A stretch of 64,000 bases of DNA from Acidobacteriaceae bacterium (GCA_025360645.1 JANYBT010000022.1:1-64000), one strand, 5' to 3'. Positions 7,838 through 18,815 are shown, counted from the stretch's first letter. The notes: generated from the letters alone by a model not told the origin. Numbers and translations are program-made.

Positions 7838-9360
7838 TTCTCGAAGTTCCTCCAGCGACGGCCGTCGCGCTCCAGCAGATCATCGGCCTCTTTGGGGCCC
7901 CAGGTACCGGCGACGTAGTTGGGGAAGGCGCGCGGTGGCAGAGCTTTCCAAATATCCAGAACGGGGCTCACCACGGCCCACCCGGCTTCGACCATGTCGG
8001 CGCGCTGGAATAGCGTGGCGTCTCCAATCATGCAGTCATGCAGCAGACGTTCGTAGCCAGTGCTGGGAGCCTTGCCGAAGTAGTCGGCATATTCGAAGTT
8101 CATGTCCACCGAACCAAGTTTCATCACTGGGCCGGGCGCCTTAGCCGCGAAGCGCAAAGAGATGCCTTCTTCGGGCTGAATGTGCATCACCAATTGATTG
8201 GGCATCAGGTCATTGACGGTGGTGTCGCGGAACAGCACGAAGGGGGCGCGCCGGAACTGGATGACGACATGAGTATTGCGGACGGGCATCTGTTTGCCAG
8301 TGCGCAAATAGAAGGGAACGTCGGCCCAGCGCCAGTTGTCGATGTTCAACTTCATGGCGACGAAAGTTTCGGTGCGGGAGTCAGGCGGTACACCCGGCTC
8401 GGCGCGGTAAGCGGGGAAGCGATGGCCGTCCACCACGCCCTCTCCGTACTGGCCACGGACGGTGCGGCTTAAAACGTCTTCAGAAGAGAGCGGTTGGATG
8501 GCGTGTAGAATTTTGGCCTGTTCGTCGCGGACGGCGTCGGCCTGGAAGGAGATGGGCGGCTCCATGGCGGTCAGGCTGATGAGCTGCATGATGTGGTTGG
8601 GCACCATGTCGCGCAGAGAGCCGGCCTGATCGTAGTAGTGGCCCCGCGTCCCCACACCCACGGTTTCGGCCACTGAAATCTGCACGTGGTCAATGTAGCG
8701 GCGGTTCCAGATGGGTTCGAAAATTCCGTTGGCAAAGCGGAACGCCATAATATTCTGGACCGTCTCTTTGCCCAGGTAGTGATCGATGCGATAGATCTGA
8801 TGCTCGGCGGCGACTTTGAGCAATTGAGCATTGAGGGCTTTGGCAGACTCCAGGTCTCGCCCAAAGGGTTTCTCGATAATCACGCGGCGCCAATGGCTAT
8901 CTTCTTCGGTCAGGAGGCCGACGGCGGCCAGGTTTTCGACGATGGGAGCAAAGAACTCGGAAGCGGTGGCCAGGTAGAAAAAGTAATTGCCGTGAGTGCC
9001 GTGATCTTTGTCGGCCTGTTCCAGGGCCTGCTTCAGAGCGGGGTAGAGATTGGGATCGGAAAAGTCGGCGCTGATGTACTGCATGCGCCGGACGAACCAC
9101 TCCCACAAGTCGGGCTCCACCGTGCTGGTGGCGAATTCCTTCATGTCGTCAGTGACTTGCTGGCAGAATTCTTCGGTGGTGATTTTTTTGTGGGCTACGC
9201 CGATGACCGCAAATTCACGAGATAGCAATTGCGGCTTGGCCAGGTTGTAGAGGGCGGGGATCAACTTGCGGCGGGTCAGATCGCCGGCAGCGCCGAAGAT
9301 CACCATGACGCAGGGATCGCCGGGTCGTCCGCTGGGAAGAGCCGGTTCAGTCGAAGGCAT
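7834..9360 (-). CDS. zwf: Glucose-6-phosphate 1-dehydrogenase
   Basis: This 508-residue enzyme oxidises glucose-6-phosphate to 6-phosphogluconolactone with NAD(P)+. The dinucleotide-binding [10 protein letters not shown] is at 23-32, EKPFG at 163-167, and the active-site signature RIDHYLGKE with its catalytic His at 191-199. The large C-terminal alpha+beta domain is complete. It ends in an ATGA overlap with glk. A 73-bp gap separates it from gnd upstream. Confidence 0.96.
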   Translation of the reverse strand: MPSTEPALPSGRPGDPCVMVIFGAAGDLTRRKLIPALYNLAKPQLLSREFAVIGVAHKKITTEEFCQQVTDDMKEFATSTVEPDLWEWFVRRMQYISADFSDPNLYPALKQALEQADKDHGTHGNYFFYLATASEFFAPIVENLAAVGLLTEEDSHWRRVIIEKPFGRDLESAKALNAQLLKVAAEHQIYRIDHYLGKETVQNIMAFRFANGIFEPIWNRRYIDHVQISVAETVGVGTRGHYYDQAGSLRDMVPNHIMQLISLTAMEPPISFQADAVRDEQAKILHAIQPLSSEDVLSRTVRGQYGEGVVDGHRFPAYRAEPGVPPDSRTETFVAMKLNIDNWRWADVPFYLRTGKQMPVRNTHVVIQFRRAPFVLFRDTTVNDLMPNQLVMHIQPEEGISLRFAAKAPGPVMKLGSVDMNFEYADYFGKAPSTGYERLLHDCMIGDATLFQRADMVEAGWAVVSPVLDIWKALPPRAFPNYVAGTWGPKEADDLLERDGRRWRNFEK

Positions 9361-9433
9361 GGTTATCGCAGCTCCAAAGCATGTTCATGACGGTGGTTTG
9401 CAGTATCGCACAAGCGGGCGCGGGGGCCGAAAG

Positions 9434-10414
9434 TCAGTGTTTTGCAGGCTCCACATGGCCGCCGAATTTCTGGCGCATGGCGGACAGGATTTTCTCGGCA
9501 AAGGTGTGTTCCTGGCGCGAGCGGAAACGAGTGTAGAGAGCTGCGGTCAAGACCTCCGCCGGGACTGCTTCCTCGAGGGCGGCCTGGATGGTCCAGCGGC
9601 CTTCGCCGGAGTCTTGCACGAAACCGGAATACTCGGCCAGATCGGGGCTCTCGGTGAGCGCCATCGCGGTCAGGTCCAACAGCCAGGAGCTGACCACGCT
9701 GCCGCGACGCCAGACCTCAGCAATCTCGCCCAGGTTCAGTTCGTAACGCAGATTTTCGGGCAGTTCCCTGGAGGTAGCGTTGCGGAAAATATCGAAGCCT
9801 TCGGCATAGGCCTGCATCATGCCGTACTCGATCCCGTTGTGGACCATCTTGACGAAGTGGCCCGAGCCGGAGCGTCCGCAGTGGATATAGCCGTCTTCGG
9901 ATGTGCCGCCGAGGGCCGCGCGCCCGGGGGTGAGGGCGATATCGCCTTTGCCGGGAGCCAGGGTCTTGAAAATCGGGTCGAGTATGCGCAGAGCTTCGTC
10001 GGAGCCGCCGATCATCATGCAATAACCGCGTTCCAGACCCCACACGCCTCCGCTCGTGCCGACATCCACGTAGTGGATGCCTTTCTTCTGCAGGATTTCG
10101 GAGCGGCGGACGTCGTCCTTGTAATACGAGTTGCCGCCGTCGATGATGATGTCACCCGAGCTCATGCGGTCGGCGAGGGCCATGACAGTCTTCTCGGTGG
10201 CATCGCCGGAGGGAACCATGACCCAAACGGCGCGAGGTGCGGAAAGCTTGCTTACGAGATCGTCAAGGGAAGAGGAGCCGGTGGCACCCTCGCCCGCGAG
10301 TTGCTGAACGGCTGCGGTGCTCAGGTCCGAGACCACCAGTTGATGACCGCCGCGCATGAGGCGTCGCGTCATGTTGGAACCCATTTTGCCCAGACCGATC
10401 ATTCCTAACTGCAT
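9434..10414 (-). CDS. gnd: 6-phosphogluconate dehydrogenase, decarboxylating (short form)
   Basis: This 326-residue enzyme converts 6-phosphogluconate to ribulose-5-phosphate and CO2. The Rossmann motif GLGKMG lies at 7-12. The substrate site includes [10 protein letters not shown] and the catalytic segment around [14 protein letters not shown]. The length fits the short, Gram-positive/YqeC-like class rather than the ~470-residue E. coli form. The start is placed at the ATG 10414 because AGGAG precedes it by six bases. The frame is open to 10513, but that part is not conserved. A gap of 104 bp follows the tal-pgi gene. Confidence 0.93.
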   Translation of the reverse strand: MQLGMIGLGKMGSNMTRRLMRGGHQLVVSDLSTAAVQQLAGEGATGSSSLDDLVSKLSAPRAVWVMVPSGDATEKTVMALADRMSSGDIIIDGGNSYYKDDVRRSEILQKKGIHYVDVGTSGGVWGLERGYCMMIGGSDEALRILDPIFKTLAPGKGDIALTPGRAALGGTSEDGYIHCGRSGSGHFVKMVHNGIEYGMMQAYAEGFDIFRNATSRELPENLRYELNLGEIAEVWRRGSVVSSWLLDLTAMALTESPDLAEYSGFVQDSGEGRWTIQAALEEAVPAEVLTAALYTRFRSRQEHTFAEKILSAMRQKFGGHVEPAKH

Positions 10415-10518
10415 GTTGTTCTCCTGATCTTCGAGTCGCGGCATTGCAGCACCGCGGGTATTCATGGATTCCGCTGGCCGCATGGGCGGCGGTTTCCCCA
10501 ACTTTCGTGGCATGCAGA

Positions 10519-13401
10519 TTATGCCAATGCTTGTGTGACGGCTTGGTGAAGCTGCTTGAGTCCGGCGTCGACATCGGCGCCGAGATGGACGCGGAGCGCC
10601 CGCCGTCTGCGCTCGGCCAGCACCGCAAGGTCACCGCGAGATTGCGCCGCCTTGACGATGCCAAAGGTGTACTTTTGCCCAGGTACCGCCAAGTCATGCG
10701 CATCATCGCACGTGACTTGCAGGAAGACTCCTGAGTTGGGGCCGCCCTTGTAGGCCTGCCCGGTCGAGTGCAGGAAACGCGGACCAAAGCCCAATGCGGT
10801 GGCCACGTGTTTGGCATCGCGGACGGCATGACGCAGACCTTGCAGTTCGGTCTGGTGAGCGTCGTTCATTTGGACATAAGCGAGCAATGCGAAATAATCG
10901 CCCGTACCCAGCCGGCTGAGATGCGCTTTGAGGTACGAAACCAAGGACGGGTTGCCGCCAACCGTGGCCGCGAGTTCTGCCGCGTTCCTGGGATCGGTAA
11001 ACAGCTTGACTCCGGAGCCCTCAAAAATCGGGCTCTCAGCGGGGAGGGAGCCTTTCGCCTCGTATTCCGTGGTCAGCTTTTTGGTTTCGATCTTACTGGC
11101 CTCGACATCGGGCTGGTTAAAAGCGTTGATGCCCAGGATGGAGCCGGCAACCGCGGTAGCAATCTCCCAGCGGAAGAACTCCTGGCCAAGATTGTAGGAA
11201 TCGGAGAGTGCGATACGAATTACAGGATGTCCCGCTTGTTGCAGAGCCGCGAGTTTCGTTTCCGTAGCGGCGTCTGGGCCGGGGCCGATGTACACAAAGA
11301 CCCGATCGCTGCCATAGGCATCTGGAGCGGCCAGAGCCTCGCGATCGACGGGGATGATGCCCTTGCCCTGCTTACCCGTGGATTCGGCGATCAGTTGCTC
11401 AAGCCACGCGCCTAGGTCATGGAAAGCGGGCGCGGGGAGGAAAGTGATCTTATCGCGGCCATGGACCGCGGCGGTTCCGATCACGATGCCGAGAGCTACG
11501 CCGGGATTCTGCGGAACGGGAGTGATGGGCTGACAGGCGGCGACCATCTGGCTGGTACGGTCGAGGAATTTGTTGGTGTCGAGGCCCATGACTGCAGCCG
11601 GGACCATTCCGAAGTTGGAGAGGGCTGAGTAACGGCCGCCGATGGACGGGAGTCCGTAGAAGATGTGGCGGAAGTGGTCGCCTTCAGCAACTTGCTGCAT
11701 TTTGGAAGCGGGATCGGTGACGGTGATGAAACGGCTGCCCGCCTGGTCTGCGCCGATGGTCTGGCTCACACGCTCGAAGAAATATTGTTTGAAGATGTTG
11801 GGCTCGAGGGTGCTTCCCGACTTGCTGGAGACGATGAAGAGAGTCTTGTCGAGAGCGATCTTGTTTTCAAACGTCTTCACCTGGGCGGGATCGGTCGAGT
11901 CGAGCACATGAAGTTGGGGAAAACCGGGAGTGCGGCCAAAAGTCAGCTCCAGAACTTCAGGACACAAGCTGGAGCCGCCCATGCCGAGCAGCAGAATGTG
12001 TTCGAAACCGCCGCTCTTGGCATCGGCCGCAACGCTTTGTAGAGCGGCGTTATTGGCAATCTGTTCCGCAGTGACGCCGAGCCATCCCAGCCAACTGGCT
12101 TCGTCGGTGTTGGTCCAGAGTGAAGCATCTTTCTCCCACAGACGGCGGACTTTGCCGCTAGCGCGCCATTCGCTGATGTTGGCTTGCACGGCAGCAGCTA
12201 GGTCGTCGGGCAATTTGTAGGTCATCGCGCCCACTGGGATTGGGGTGAGCTTGGTGTTCTTCTCCACCGCGTCGAGCAACTTGTCGAAGGGATCGCAGAA
12301 CAACTTGACCGCGTCGGCGGTCAGCTTGTCGGTGACTTGCTTCATGGAGATGCCGGCTTGGGCGAGCGAATCCATGGTGTGCTGGGCGCCGGGAATGTCT
12401 TCGGTCAAACTGTTGCGCAGTTTGCCGTGGTCGCGGAAAGCATCGAGGGTTGCCGGCGGGATGGTGTTGACCGTGTCAGCGCCAATCAACTCTTCCACGT
12501 ACAGCACGTCGCGGAAAGCGGGATTCTTGGTGCTGGTACTGGCCCACAGCACGCGCTGGGTTTGGGCGCCTTTGGCCGCCAGAGCTTTCCAGCGCGGAGT
12601 CGAAAAAATCTGGAGATAGCTTTGGTAGGTGAGCTTGCCGTTGGCAATGGCAACTTTTCCCACGATCGACTGCAGCAACGCTTGCTGCTTCGGGTCCGAC
12701 GTTGCCTTTAAACGCGCGTCCAGCAGGGAGTCGACTAGCGAATCAATGCGACTGATGAAGAAACTGGCAACGCTGGCGACGTGACCCAAGTCTGAGCTGG
12801 TTGCGGCCAATTGTTCCAGTCCCGCAATGTAGGCGTCCGCCACTTGCTCGTACACGTCTTGCGCGAACAGCAAGGTCACGTTGATGTTGATGCCCTGGCC
12901 GATAAGTTCGCGAATGGCAGGAATGCCGGCGGCCGTGCCCGGAACCTTGATCATCACATTCTTGCGAGCGACGGCCTTCCACAGGCGAATGGCCTCGGCG
13001 ATGGTGCCTGCCGTGTTATGCGCGAGATACGGGGAAACTTCCAGGCTGACATAGCCGTCGCGCCGCTGGCTGCTCTGGTACACGGGCTGAAGCTTGTCGG
13101 TAGCGTCCTGAATATCGCGGATGGCCAGAAGCTCAAAGCGGGCTTTGGCGTCAAGATCGGTGCGGGCATCGAGCGTGGCCAGAAAGTCCTGGTAGTCTTT
13201 GCTGCCGGTCACGGCCTTCTCGAAAATCGCGGGGTTGGACGTCATCCCGCGCAGGCCGTCGTCGTCAATCAAGTGCTGCAGTTCGCCGCTGGTGATGAGG
13301 TCGCGCCGAATGTAGTCCAGCCAGATGGATTGCCCGTAGCTCAGCAGTTCGCGGCACGGGTTGGTGGTTTTCGTGGTCTCGGCAGTTTGCACTGGATTCA
13401 T
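10519..13401 (-). CDS. tal-pgi: Bifunctional transaldolase / glucose-6-phosphate isomerase
   Basis: This 960-residue natural fusion joins two enzymes. Residues ~15-380 are transaldolase with [12 protein letters not shown] and the Schiff-base Lys152 in MIKVPGT. Residues ~400-960 are glucose-6-phosphate isomerase with [12 protein letters not shown] (471-482) and the phosphosugar site SSKSGST (525-531). The pairing links the non-oxidative pentose phosphate branch directly to the fructose-6-P/glucose-6-P step. Such fusions are known from several bacteria. The ATG at 13401 has GGAG eight bases upstream. The 13464 upstream extension is discarded. It lies 31 bp after tkt. Confidence 0.95.
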   Translation of the reverse strand: MNPVQTAETTKTTNPCRELLSYGQSIWLDYIRRDLITSGELQHLIDDDGLRGMTSNPAIFEKAVTGSKDYQDFLATLDARTDLDAKARFELLAIRDIQDATDKLQPVYQSSQRRDGYVSLEVSPYLAHNTAGTIAEAIRLWKAVARKNVMIKVPGTAAGIPAIRELIGQGININVTLLFAQDVYEQVADAYIAGLEQLAATSSDLGHVASVASFFISRIDSLVDSLLDARLKATSDPKQQALLQSIVGKVAIANGKLTYQSYLQIFSTPRWKALAAKGAQTQRVLWASTSTKNPAFRDVLYVEELIGADTVNTIPPATLDAFRDHGKLRNSLTEDIPGAQHTMDSLAQAGISMKQVTDKLTADAVKLFCDPFDKLLDAVEKNTKLTPIPVGAMTYKLPDDLAAAVQANISEWRASGKVRRLWEKDASLWTNTDEASWLGWLGVTAEQIANNAALQSVAADAKSGGFEHILLLGMGGSSLCPEVLELTFGRTPGFPQLHVLDSTDPAQVKTFENKIALDKTLFIVSSKSGSTLEPNIFKQYFFERVSQTIGADQAGSRFITVTDPASKMQQVAEGDHFRHIFYGLPSIGGRYSALSNFGMVPAAVMGLDTNKFLDRTSQMVAACQPITPVPQNPGVALGIVIGTAAVHGRDKITFLPAPAFHDLGAWLEQLIAESTGKQGKGIIPVDREALAAPDAYGSDRVFVYIGPGPDAATETKLAALQQAGHPVIRIALSDSYNLGQEFFRWEIATAVAGSILGINAFNQPDVEASKIETKKLTTEYEAKGSLPAESPIFEGSGVKLFTDPRNAAELAATVGGNPSLVSYLKAHLSRLGTGDYFALLAYVQMNDAHQTELQGLRHAVRDAKHVATALGFGPRFLHSTGQAYKGGPNSGVFLQVTCDDAHDLAVPGQKYTFGIVKAAQSRGDLAVLAERRRRALRVHLGADVDAGLKQLHQAVTQALA

Positions 13402-13432
13402 GAGTTTTCTCCGTACGCCAATCTGGCAGGGG

Positions 13433-15517
13433 CTATTTAACCCGCGCGGCAAGGTCGCGGGCAACTTTCACAATGTTGTCTGTAGTAAAGCCGAATTTCT
13501 TCTGCAGGTCTTTGAGCGGGGCAGAAGCGCCGAACGTGGTCATTCCGATGATGCTTCCTGCGATGCCGACATAGCGCTCCCATCCGAAGGTGGACGCCTG
13601 TTCGACGGCGATGCGGGCAGTGACGTCGGAGGGCAGGACTTCTTCGCGATAGTCGGCGTCCTGGTGCTCGAAGATGTCCCACGACGGCATGCTGACGACG
13701 CGGGTGGGAATGCCCTCGGCCATCAGCTTTTCATAAGCTTCCACGCATAAGTAAATTTCGCTGCCAGTGGCAATCAAGATCACCTTGGGCTTGGCTCCGG
13801 GAGCGTCGGCCAAGATGTACGCGCCCTTGGCCAATCCCGCGGCAGAAGCATATTTGGTGCGGTCGAGAGTGGGCAAGGCCTGGCGAGTCAACAACAGCGC
13901 CGCCGGTTCGTGACGCAATTTCAAGATGGCCCGCCAAGCTTCGACCACTTCGTTCGCGTCCCCGGGGCGAATGATGGTGAGGCCGGGCATGGCGCGCAAG
14001 GCGGCCAGCTGTTCGATGGGTTGGTGGGTGGGTCCGTCTTCGCCGACTCCGATGGAGTCGTGAGTGAAGATGAAGATCACAGGGATCTCCATGATCGCCG
14101 CCAGGCGCATGGCCGGTTTCATGTAGTCGGAGAAGATGAAGAAAGTGGAGCCGTAGACGCGGAGCTTGCTCAGCGCCATGCCGTTGCAGGCTGCGCCCAT
14201 GGCGTGTTCGCGAATGCCGAAGTGCAAGTTGCGTCCGGCGTAGCCGCCTGCCTCAAATTCACCGGCGCCCTCGAAGGTCAAACGGGTTTTGGTGGAGGGG
14301 TACAGATCGGCGGAACCGCCGATGAGCCAGGGAAAATGCGGCGCCATCGCGTTGAGCACCTTCGCAGAAGAGTCGCGGGTGGCCAGGCCTTTGGCATCGG
14401 CGGGAAAGCTGGGCAGGTATTGCTGGTAGCCGTCGGGGCCCTCGCGGTGCTGCATGCAGCTGAATTGGCCGGCCAGATCGGGATGGGCGGCCTCATAGGC
14501 TTCGAATTGCTTCATCCAGGCTTCGCGCAAGGCGTGTCCGCGAGTCGCAATGCCTTCGCGGAAGTGTTCGCGGACGCCTTCTGGCACCAGGAACTTGGCA
14601 TCTTCGGGCCAGCCGTAGAACTGCTTGGCCAGGCGAATTTCATCTTCGCCCAAGGGCTCGCCGTGCGCTTCCTTGGTGTCTTGCCGATGGGGAGCGCCGA
14701 AGCCGATGTGGCTGTCGAGGATGATGAGGGTGGGCCGGTCGCCGGTGTTCAGGAAAACGTTGTAGGCTGCGGAAATTGCCGGCAGGTCGTTGGCGTCGTG
14801 GACATGGGTCACGTTCCATCCATAGCCTTCGAAGCGGGCTTTCACGTCCTCGTTGAAGGCCAGGCTAGTGTCGCCTTCAATGGTGATGTGGTTGTTGTCG
14901 TAGATCCAGCAAAGGTTGGAGAGCTTGAGGTGGCCGGCCAACGATGCAGCTTCTCCGGAAATGCCTTCCATCATGTCGCCATCCCCGCACACCACCCAGA
15001 CGTTGTAATTGAACATGTCAAAGTCGGGACGGTTGAAGTGCTCGGCCAGCCAGCGCTCGGCCATTGCCATGCCTACGCTGGTAGCAACGCCCTGGCCGAG
15101 AGGACCGGTAGTGGTCTCAACGCCGGAGGTCCAGTGATACTCGGGATGGCCGGGGGTCTTGCTGTCGAGCTGGCGGAAATTGCGGATGTCTTCCAGGGTG
15201 ACGGAGAGTTCGCCCAGCCGCTCATACTTGGCGTTGACCGCGCGCACTCCCGCCAGATGCAGCAGGGAATACAGCAGCATGGAAGCGTGGCCGTTGGAAA
15301 GCACGAAGCGATCACGATTGGGCCAGATCGGGTCTTCGGGATCGTAGCGGAGAAATTCCCGCCACAAGCAGTAGGCCATCGGAGCCAGCGCCATGGGAGT
15401 GCCGGGATGACCGGAGTTGGCCTTTTGCACGGCATCCATGGAGAGAGTGCGGATAGTGTTGATGCAGAGACTATCGAGTTGTGCGCTGGTACGGACCGCC
15501 TGATCGCTCACTGCCAT
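13433..15517 (-). CDS. tkt: Transketolase
   Basis: This 694-residue ThDP enzyme transfers two-carbon units among pentose phosphates and glycolytic sugars. It has SGHPGTPM (35-42), the ThDP/Mg signature GDGDMMEG (178-185) with the downstream DNNHITI, and the pyrimidine-domain segment GEDGPTHQPIEQ. Length and order are standard. TACGGAGA precedes the ATG. It is the first gene of the minus-strand operon tkt, tal-pgi, gnd, zwf, glk, pgl. I see no convincing promoter in the 187 bp upstream (15518-15704). Confidence 0.96.
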   Translation of the reverse strand: MAVSDQAVRTSAQLDSLCINTIRTLSMDAVQKANSGHPGTPMALAPMAYCLWREFLRYDPEDPIWPNRDRFVLSNGHASMLLYSLLHLAGVRAVNAKYERLGELSVTLEDIRNFRQLDSKTPGHPEYHWTSGVETTTGPLGQGVATSVGMAMAERWLAEHFNRPDFDMFNYNVWVVCGDGDMMEGISGEAASLAGHLKLSNLCWIYDNNHITIEGDTSLAFNEDVKARFEGYGWNVTHVHDANDLPAISAAYNVFLNTGDRPTLIILDSHIGFGAPHRQDTKEAHGEPLGEDEIRLAKQFYGWPEDAKFLVPEGVREHFREGIATRGHALREAWMKQFEAYEAAHPDLAGQFSCMQHREGPDGYQQYLPSFPADAKGLATRDSSAKVLNAMAPHFPWLIGGSADLYPSTKTRLTFEGAGEFEAGGYAGRNLHFGIREHAMGAACNGMALSKLRVYGSTFFIFSDYMKPAMRLAAIMEIPVIFIFTHDSIGVGEDGPTHQPIEQLAALRAMPGLTIIRPGDANEVVEAWRAILKLRHEPAALLLTRQALPTLDRTKYASAAGLAKGAYILADAPGAKPKVILIATGSEIYLCVEAYEKLMAEGIPTRVVSMPSWDIFEHQDADYREEVLPSDVTARIAVEQASTFGWERYVGIAGSIIGMTTFGASAPLKDLQKKFGFTTDNIVKVARDLAARVK

Positions 15518-15704
15518 TCGTTCTCTCCGTAGGTTGTGAATGCGCCCTCAAGTGAGGCTATTTTATCGTTTCCGGCTTGCGCTGGCTGGTTTGGATGCGC
15601 AGAATGGTTGCAAGTTTGCAAAGGCGATTGTAACTGAAACGCCGATTGATATTCCTGCTCGAAAGATAGAGGCCACGGGCAGGAACCGAAGGGGAGCCAC
15701 TGCT

Positions 15705-17039
15705 TCAGTGGGTAATCAGGCGCACTGGGACCGATGACACGCCGCCGCCAATGACGGGTGGGTTGGGGCTGACAGAGCCCATGACGCAACCGGAGACATT
15801 GAGGACGTTCGCCATGATGATCCCGTTGCTGTCCGCACTCTGCAGAAACAACTGGGCGAAGCCGACCACGGTGACCGAGGGCTGGGAAGTGCCCACGAGA
15901 ATCGTCGCGCCGTCGTAGATGGGCACGGTCACGATGGAGAGGCTGGAGGTGACTTGGTCCCCTGGGCTCACTACTCCGGATTTTACCAACGGACCGCCGG
16001 GCTGGGCGATCACCTGCAGAGGAGAGGACGCGAGGAGTAAGTCCGGTTGACCCCCCATCCCGCCGGTAATCAAATTCATGACCCCGTTTTGAACGTAGGA
16101 GGCTAGAGTAGCGCCGCTGGTGTTGAGGTCGACTTGAGCGCCTTTGACTCCGCAGGTGTAAGCGACATTGCTGCAACATTCGATGGCCTGTTCATAGTCG
16201 CTGCTTCCCACGGTTGCGGGGCAGAAGTTGTTGCTGCCTGACGGTACATAGGCGGGGAGGTAGAGGCCAGCGGTCGGTGGGTTAATCAAAGCGCAACCAG
16301 GCGTTCCGCAGTCGGGTTGCAGGACCACGAGCTCGCCAATAACTCTCACCAGCGAATCCGCATTTACAATTGCCCCGCTTACGGTGTCCACAAACGGCAT
16401 GGGCGTTGAAGTGAGGGCAGAGACGTGTGCCGGGTTCGGATCCAGATTCGGAATCAGCCAAGGCTTCACGCACCTCGGCGAGATGGGGATGGTCGTAGCG
16501 TCGGCGCTTACCGAGGAGGAATTGGACGGATTCAGGGCTTCGGCGGTGGCGATGGCGGTGATGGTACTCGCCGAGCGGGCAAAGATGCGGGCAAAGAAGA
16601 CCGGCAAGTCCTGGCGCTGCACCACCACCTGAATCTGAGGATTGATCCCGAAAACTTTGTTCGAGCCCGAACAATCCGTGGTGCTGGGTGCGTTGGGAAA
16701 GCTAACTTGGACATCGCTTGCGGTAACGAGGGCACCGCCCAGGGAATTCATCTGTGCAATGGATAGTGCTTGCTTGGCGGCAATGCCGCATGCCGCTTGC
16801 CAGGTAGAGAAAGCATTGGTCGGGTCCCCAGTCACTCCGCCAGCGACCAGCGCTTTGGCGCCCGCCATGGCTGCGGCATCGGCGGCACGCTGGGCCTCCA
16901 CCTTGGCGACGTAAAGAGTGATGATGTCGATCGCCAATGCAGCCATGGCGACGATGGAGACCATGGCGACGGCCACCAACAACATGGTGACGCCGCGCTC
17001 TCCACGCCGGTCCCGGCTTGTTTGCCGCCTCGTTTTCAT
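15705..17039 (-). CDS. TadG-like pilus-assembly/secreted protein
   Basis: The 444-residue product starts with a basic leader (RRGERG) and one membrane helix (about 18-42). Then comes the typical TadG-like N-terminal helix with an Ala-rich AQRAADAAAMAGAKALV segment. The rest is an exported, Cys-containing region without a recognised catalytic domain. TadG-type proteins are envelope components of Flp/Tad pili. It is third in line behind two TadE-like genes and a prepilin peptidase on the same strand (34 bp gap), and last in the cluster. No vWA domain motif is obvious, unlike classical TadG. Confidence 0.7.
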   Translation of the reverse strand: MKTRRQTSRDRRGERGVTMLLVAVAMVSIVAMAALAIDIITLYVAKVEAQRAADAAAMAGAKALVAGGVTGDPTNAFSTWQAACGIAAKQALSIAQMNSLGGALVTASDVQVSFPNAPSTTDCSGSNKVFGINPQIQVVVQRQDLPVFFARIFARSASTITAIATAEALNPSNSSSVSADATTIPISPRCVKPWLIPNLDPNPAHVSALTSTPMPFVDTVSGAIVNADSLVRVIGELVVLQPDCGTPGCALINPPTAGLYLPAYVPSGSNNFCPATVGSSDYEQAIECCSNVAYTCGVKGAQVDLNTSGATLASYVQNGVMNLITGGMGGQPDLLLASSPLQVIAQPGGPLVKSGVVSPGDQVTSSLSIVTVPIYDGATILVGTSQPSVTVVGFAQLFLQSADSNGIIMANVLNVSGCVMGSVSPNPPVIGGGVSSVPVRLITH

Positions 17040-17073
17040 ATGCCTCGCTCCGCGCCTAATGCATCACGAAAAA

Positions 17074-17688
17074 CTAACTCTGATTGAGCATAGCGGCGCT
17101 GCTAGTAATTTGCGTGACGGCCGCGTAGCCCGCCCCCGGCACCAGCAACGTGATTACGCTATTGAACCGCCAAGCATAAGGATAGCTGATGCTGACCTGA
17201 GTGCTGACCAGTTTCACCGAGGCTCCTTCGGTACCGCCTTCCCCCAGATTCGCTGCTGGTGAGTAAGCACGCTGGATGGTGAGCGTCACGCTTCCGGCGC
17301 AGCCATTGCCGCCACTGACATATTGCCACGTGGCGTTGTTGAGGAAATTTGGAGACGAGGCGGTGGAGAGGCCGCAGTCGTTGAGCTTTGCGGCTAAAAG
17401 ATAGGCGGACACCACGTTGCGAATTCCTCCCACTGAGGAGGGGAGGGAAGCGCTGAGGTCGTTCAGCGGAGTGAGCGCTCCGGTGCGCGCGCCCTCGCTC
17501 ACCGCATTGGCCAGCTTCTGTTTGGTATCCAGAGCGGCGCCGAAATCATAGATGCCCACGACGAACACCACCAACAGGGGCAGGGCCACTGCCAACTCAG
17601 CCATCTGCGTTCCGGCGGTGCTCCGCATCCAGGAGTGCCGGATGCAGGAGCGGATACTGAGGCGCGCGGTGGAAAGTCTGGTAGCCAT
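17074..17688 (-). CDS. TadE-like pseudopilin
   Basis: This 204-residue protein has the TadE-like signature: a short basic leader, then GTQMAELAVALPLLVVFVVG (about 26-45) with the conserved Glu inside the hydrophobic helix and the following DFGAALDTKQKLANAVSEGARTG. Prepilin peptidase is expected to process it. The start overlaps the preceding tadE stop as TAATG, so the two are translationally coupled. The C-terminal part is extracytoplasmic with two Cys residues. Confidence 0.75.
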   Translation of the reverse strand: MATRLSTARLSIRSCIRHSWMRSTAGTQMAELAVALPLLVVFVVGIYDFGAALDTKQKLANAVSEGARTGALTPLNDLSASLPSSVGGIRNVVSAYLLAAKLNDCGLSTASSPNFLNNATWQYVSGGNGCAGSVTLTIQRAYSPAANLGEGGTEGASVKLVSTQVSISYPYAWRFNSVITLLVPGAGYAAVTQITSSAAMLNQS

Positions 17689-18257
17689 TAATTATTCCCT
17701 TGCATCTGCACCTGGGTGCGTATGTTGATCTTCTCCAGGTTGAAGGAAGTGAAGGGAAGATGCACCTGGAACGGATATTGCAGGCTGACCATGTTGCCAC
17801 AGGGAGCGACGGCGCCCGGATACGAGTATAAGGCCACATTGTCTTGGATGCAGACTTGGGCCTTGCCTCCGCTGACGGACTCGCAAGCGACGTAGGATCC
17901 GCCGCAACTCTGGTTGGAGCAAGCGCACATGGATGCCGGTTGTGAAGTCACTAGAGTGGGATCGAGATGTGCCGCCAGCAATGCGGCGGAGACGCGATCG
18001 GCAACACTGTCCGCAGTCGCCACGGTGTTCCCGCAAGTTGCACAGAGCGGTTGCGTGGACAGCCGGTTGCCCTCGCGGGCTGCGTGGGTCAGGGTGGCGT
18101 AGATGCTATAGGCGCGGCCGAACCAGAAGATCCCCAGCATGAACAGGAAGACCAGCGGCAGCACTAGCGCGGCCTCCGCCATCTGAGCCCCCCGGTCGCT
18201 TTGATAGAGCGCATGCTTCATCGCGTTTTGTAAATCGTCTCGCAAATCGTCTCGCAA
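17688..18257 (-). CDS. TadE-like pseudopilin (first of two)
   Basis: The product of up to 189 residues has GAQMAEAALVLPLVFLFMLG followed by FGRAYSIYATLTHAAREGNR, the TadE family signature. The exported part carries several CxxC/CxC pairs (LCATCGN, MCACSNQSC), suggesting disulfides. The frame opens at TTG 18257, two bases after the peptidase stop. An in-frame ATG at 18221 (MKHALYQ) is an alternative start closer to the helix. The leader region contains a 12-base tandem repeat (two copies of the CGCAAATCGTCT type). Confidence 0.72.
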   Translation of the reverse strand: MRDDLRDDLQNAMKHALYQSDRGAQMAEAALVLPLVFLFMLGIFWFGRAYSIYATLTHAAREGNRLSTQPLCATCGNTVATADSVADRVSAALLAAHLDPTLVTSQPASMCACSNQSCGGSYVACESVSGGKAQVCIQDNVALYSYPGAVAPCGNMVSLQYPFQVHLPFTSFNLEKINIRTQVQMQGNN

Positions 18258-18259
18258 AG

Positions 18260-18790
18260 TTACAGCTGGCTTCCGGCGCGCGCGAGGGCGCAGAGGAACA
18301 CGCCTACCGCGACCGCGACCCCAAAAGGAATTTTAGTCGCCTGGGGGTTGTCGAGCGAAAATTCTTGCGGCGGAAGATGAAAAGTGACCAGCGCCGCGAG
18401 GATGCGGACCACATTCAGCAAGGTTTGACGAAGCCGTCGCGACCGGATGACTTGGACGAGCGCGATCAGGCCGGCGGTGAAAACGCTTGCGATTAGTACC
18501 GTAACCAGCAAGGCCGGGGCCAGACAGGCGCCGAGTGCGCCCACGAGTTTCCAGTCGCCTGCGCCGAGAGCGCGAATCGCCACCAGGGGCAGAAGCAGGG
18601 TCAGCCCCAGCAGAGCTCCAAGCAGCGCAAATTGCAGCCCCTTCCATCCATGCAACGCGGCGTTGGTGGCCAACCCCGCCAAAGCCCCGCTCACGGTGAG
18701 CCAGTTGGGGATGCGCCGGGATTTCCAATCCGTCCAACCGGCGACCGCGGCTACCACCAAGGCCGGCAACCACGGGCTGAGGAAGTTCAT
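18260..18790 (-). CDS. Prepilin peptidase, A24 family (TadV/CpaA-like)
   Basis: This 176-residue polytopic membrane aspartyl protease cleaves prepilin leaders. The two catalytic aspartates are in GWTDWKSRRIPN (first cytoplasmic loop) and in the GxGD motif GAGDWKLVGALG. It lacks the N-terminal methylase domain, so it is the short TadV/CpaA type. The ATG at 18790 is used because the longer frame would start within the ctpA terminator. It opens the operon tadV - tadE - tadE - tadG. No ATPase, secretin or Flp pilin gene is in the window. Confidence 0.82.
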   Translation of the reverse strand: MNFLSPWLPALVVAAVAGWTDWKSRRIPNWLTVSGALAGLATNAALHGWKGLQFALLGALLGLTLLLPLVAIRALGAGDWKLVGALGACLAPALLVTVLIASVFTAGLIALVQVIRSRRLRQTLLNVVRILAALVTFHLPPQEFSLDNPQATKIPFGVAVAVGVFLCALARAGSQL

Positions 18791-18815
18791 GATAAATAGG
18801 ATCGATCCTAAAATT

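Noticed and set aside
9266-10408. 380-residue plus-strand frame opposite gnd
   Set aside because: Antisense shadow of the 6-phosphogluconate dehydrogenase gene; no ribosome site and no recognisable domain.
13910-15532. 540-residue open frame on the plus strand opposite tkt
   Set aside because: It is the antisense shadow of transketolase in GC-rich DNA; it is Gly/His/Val-rich and shows no family motif, while the minus strand encodes a complete enzyme.
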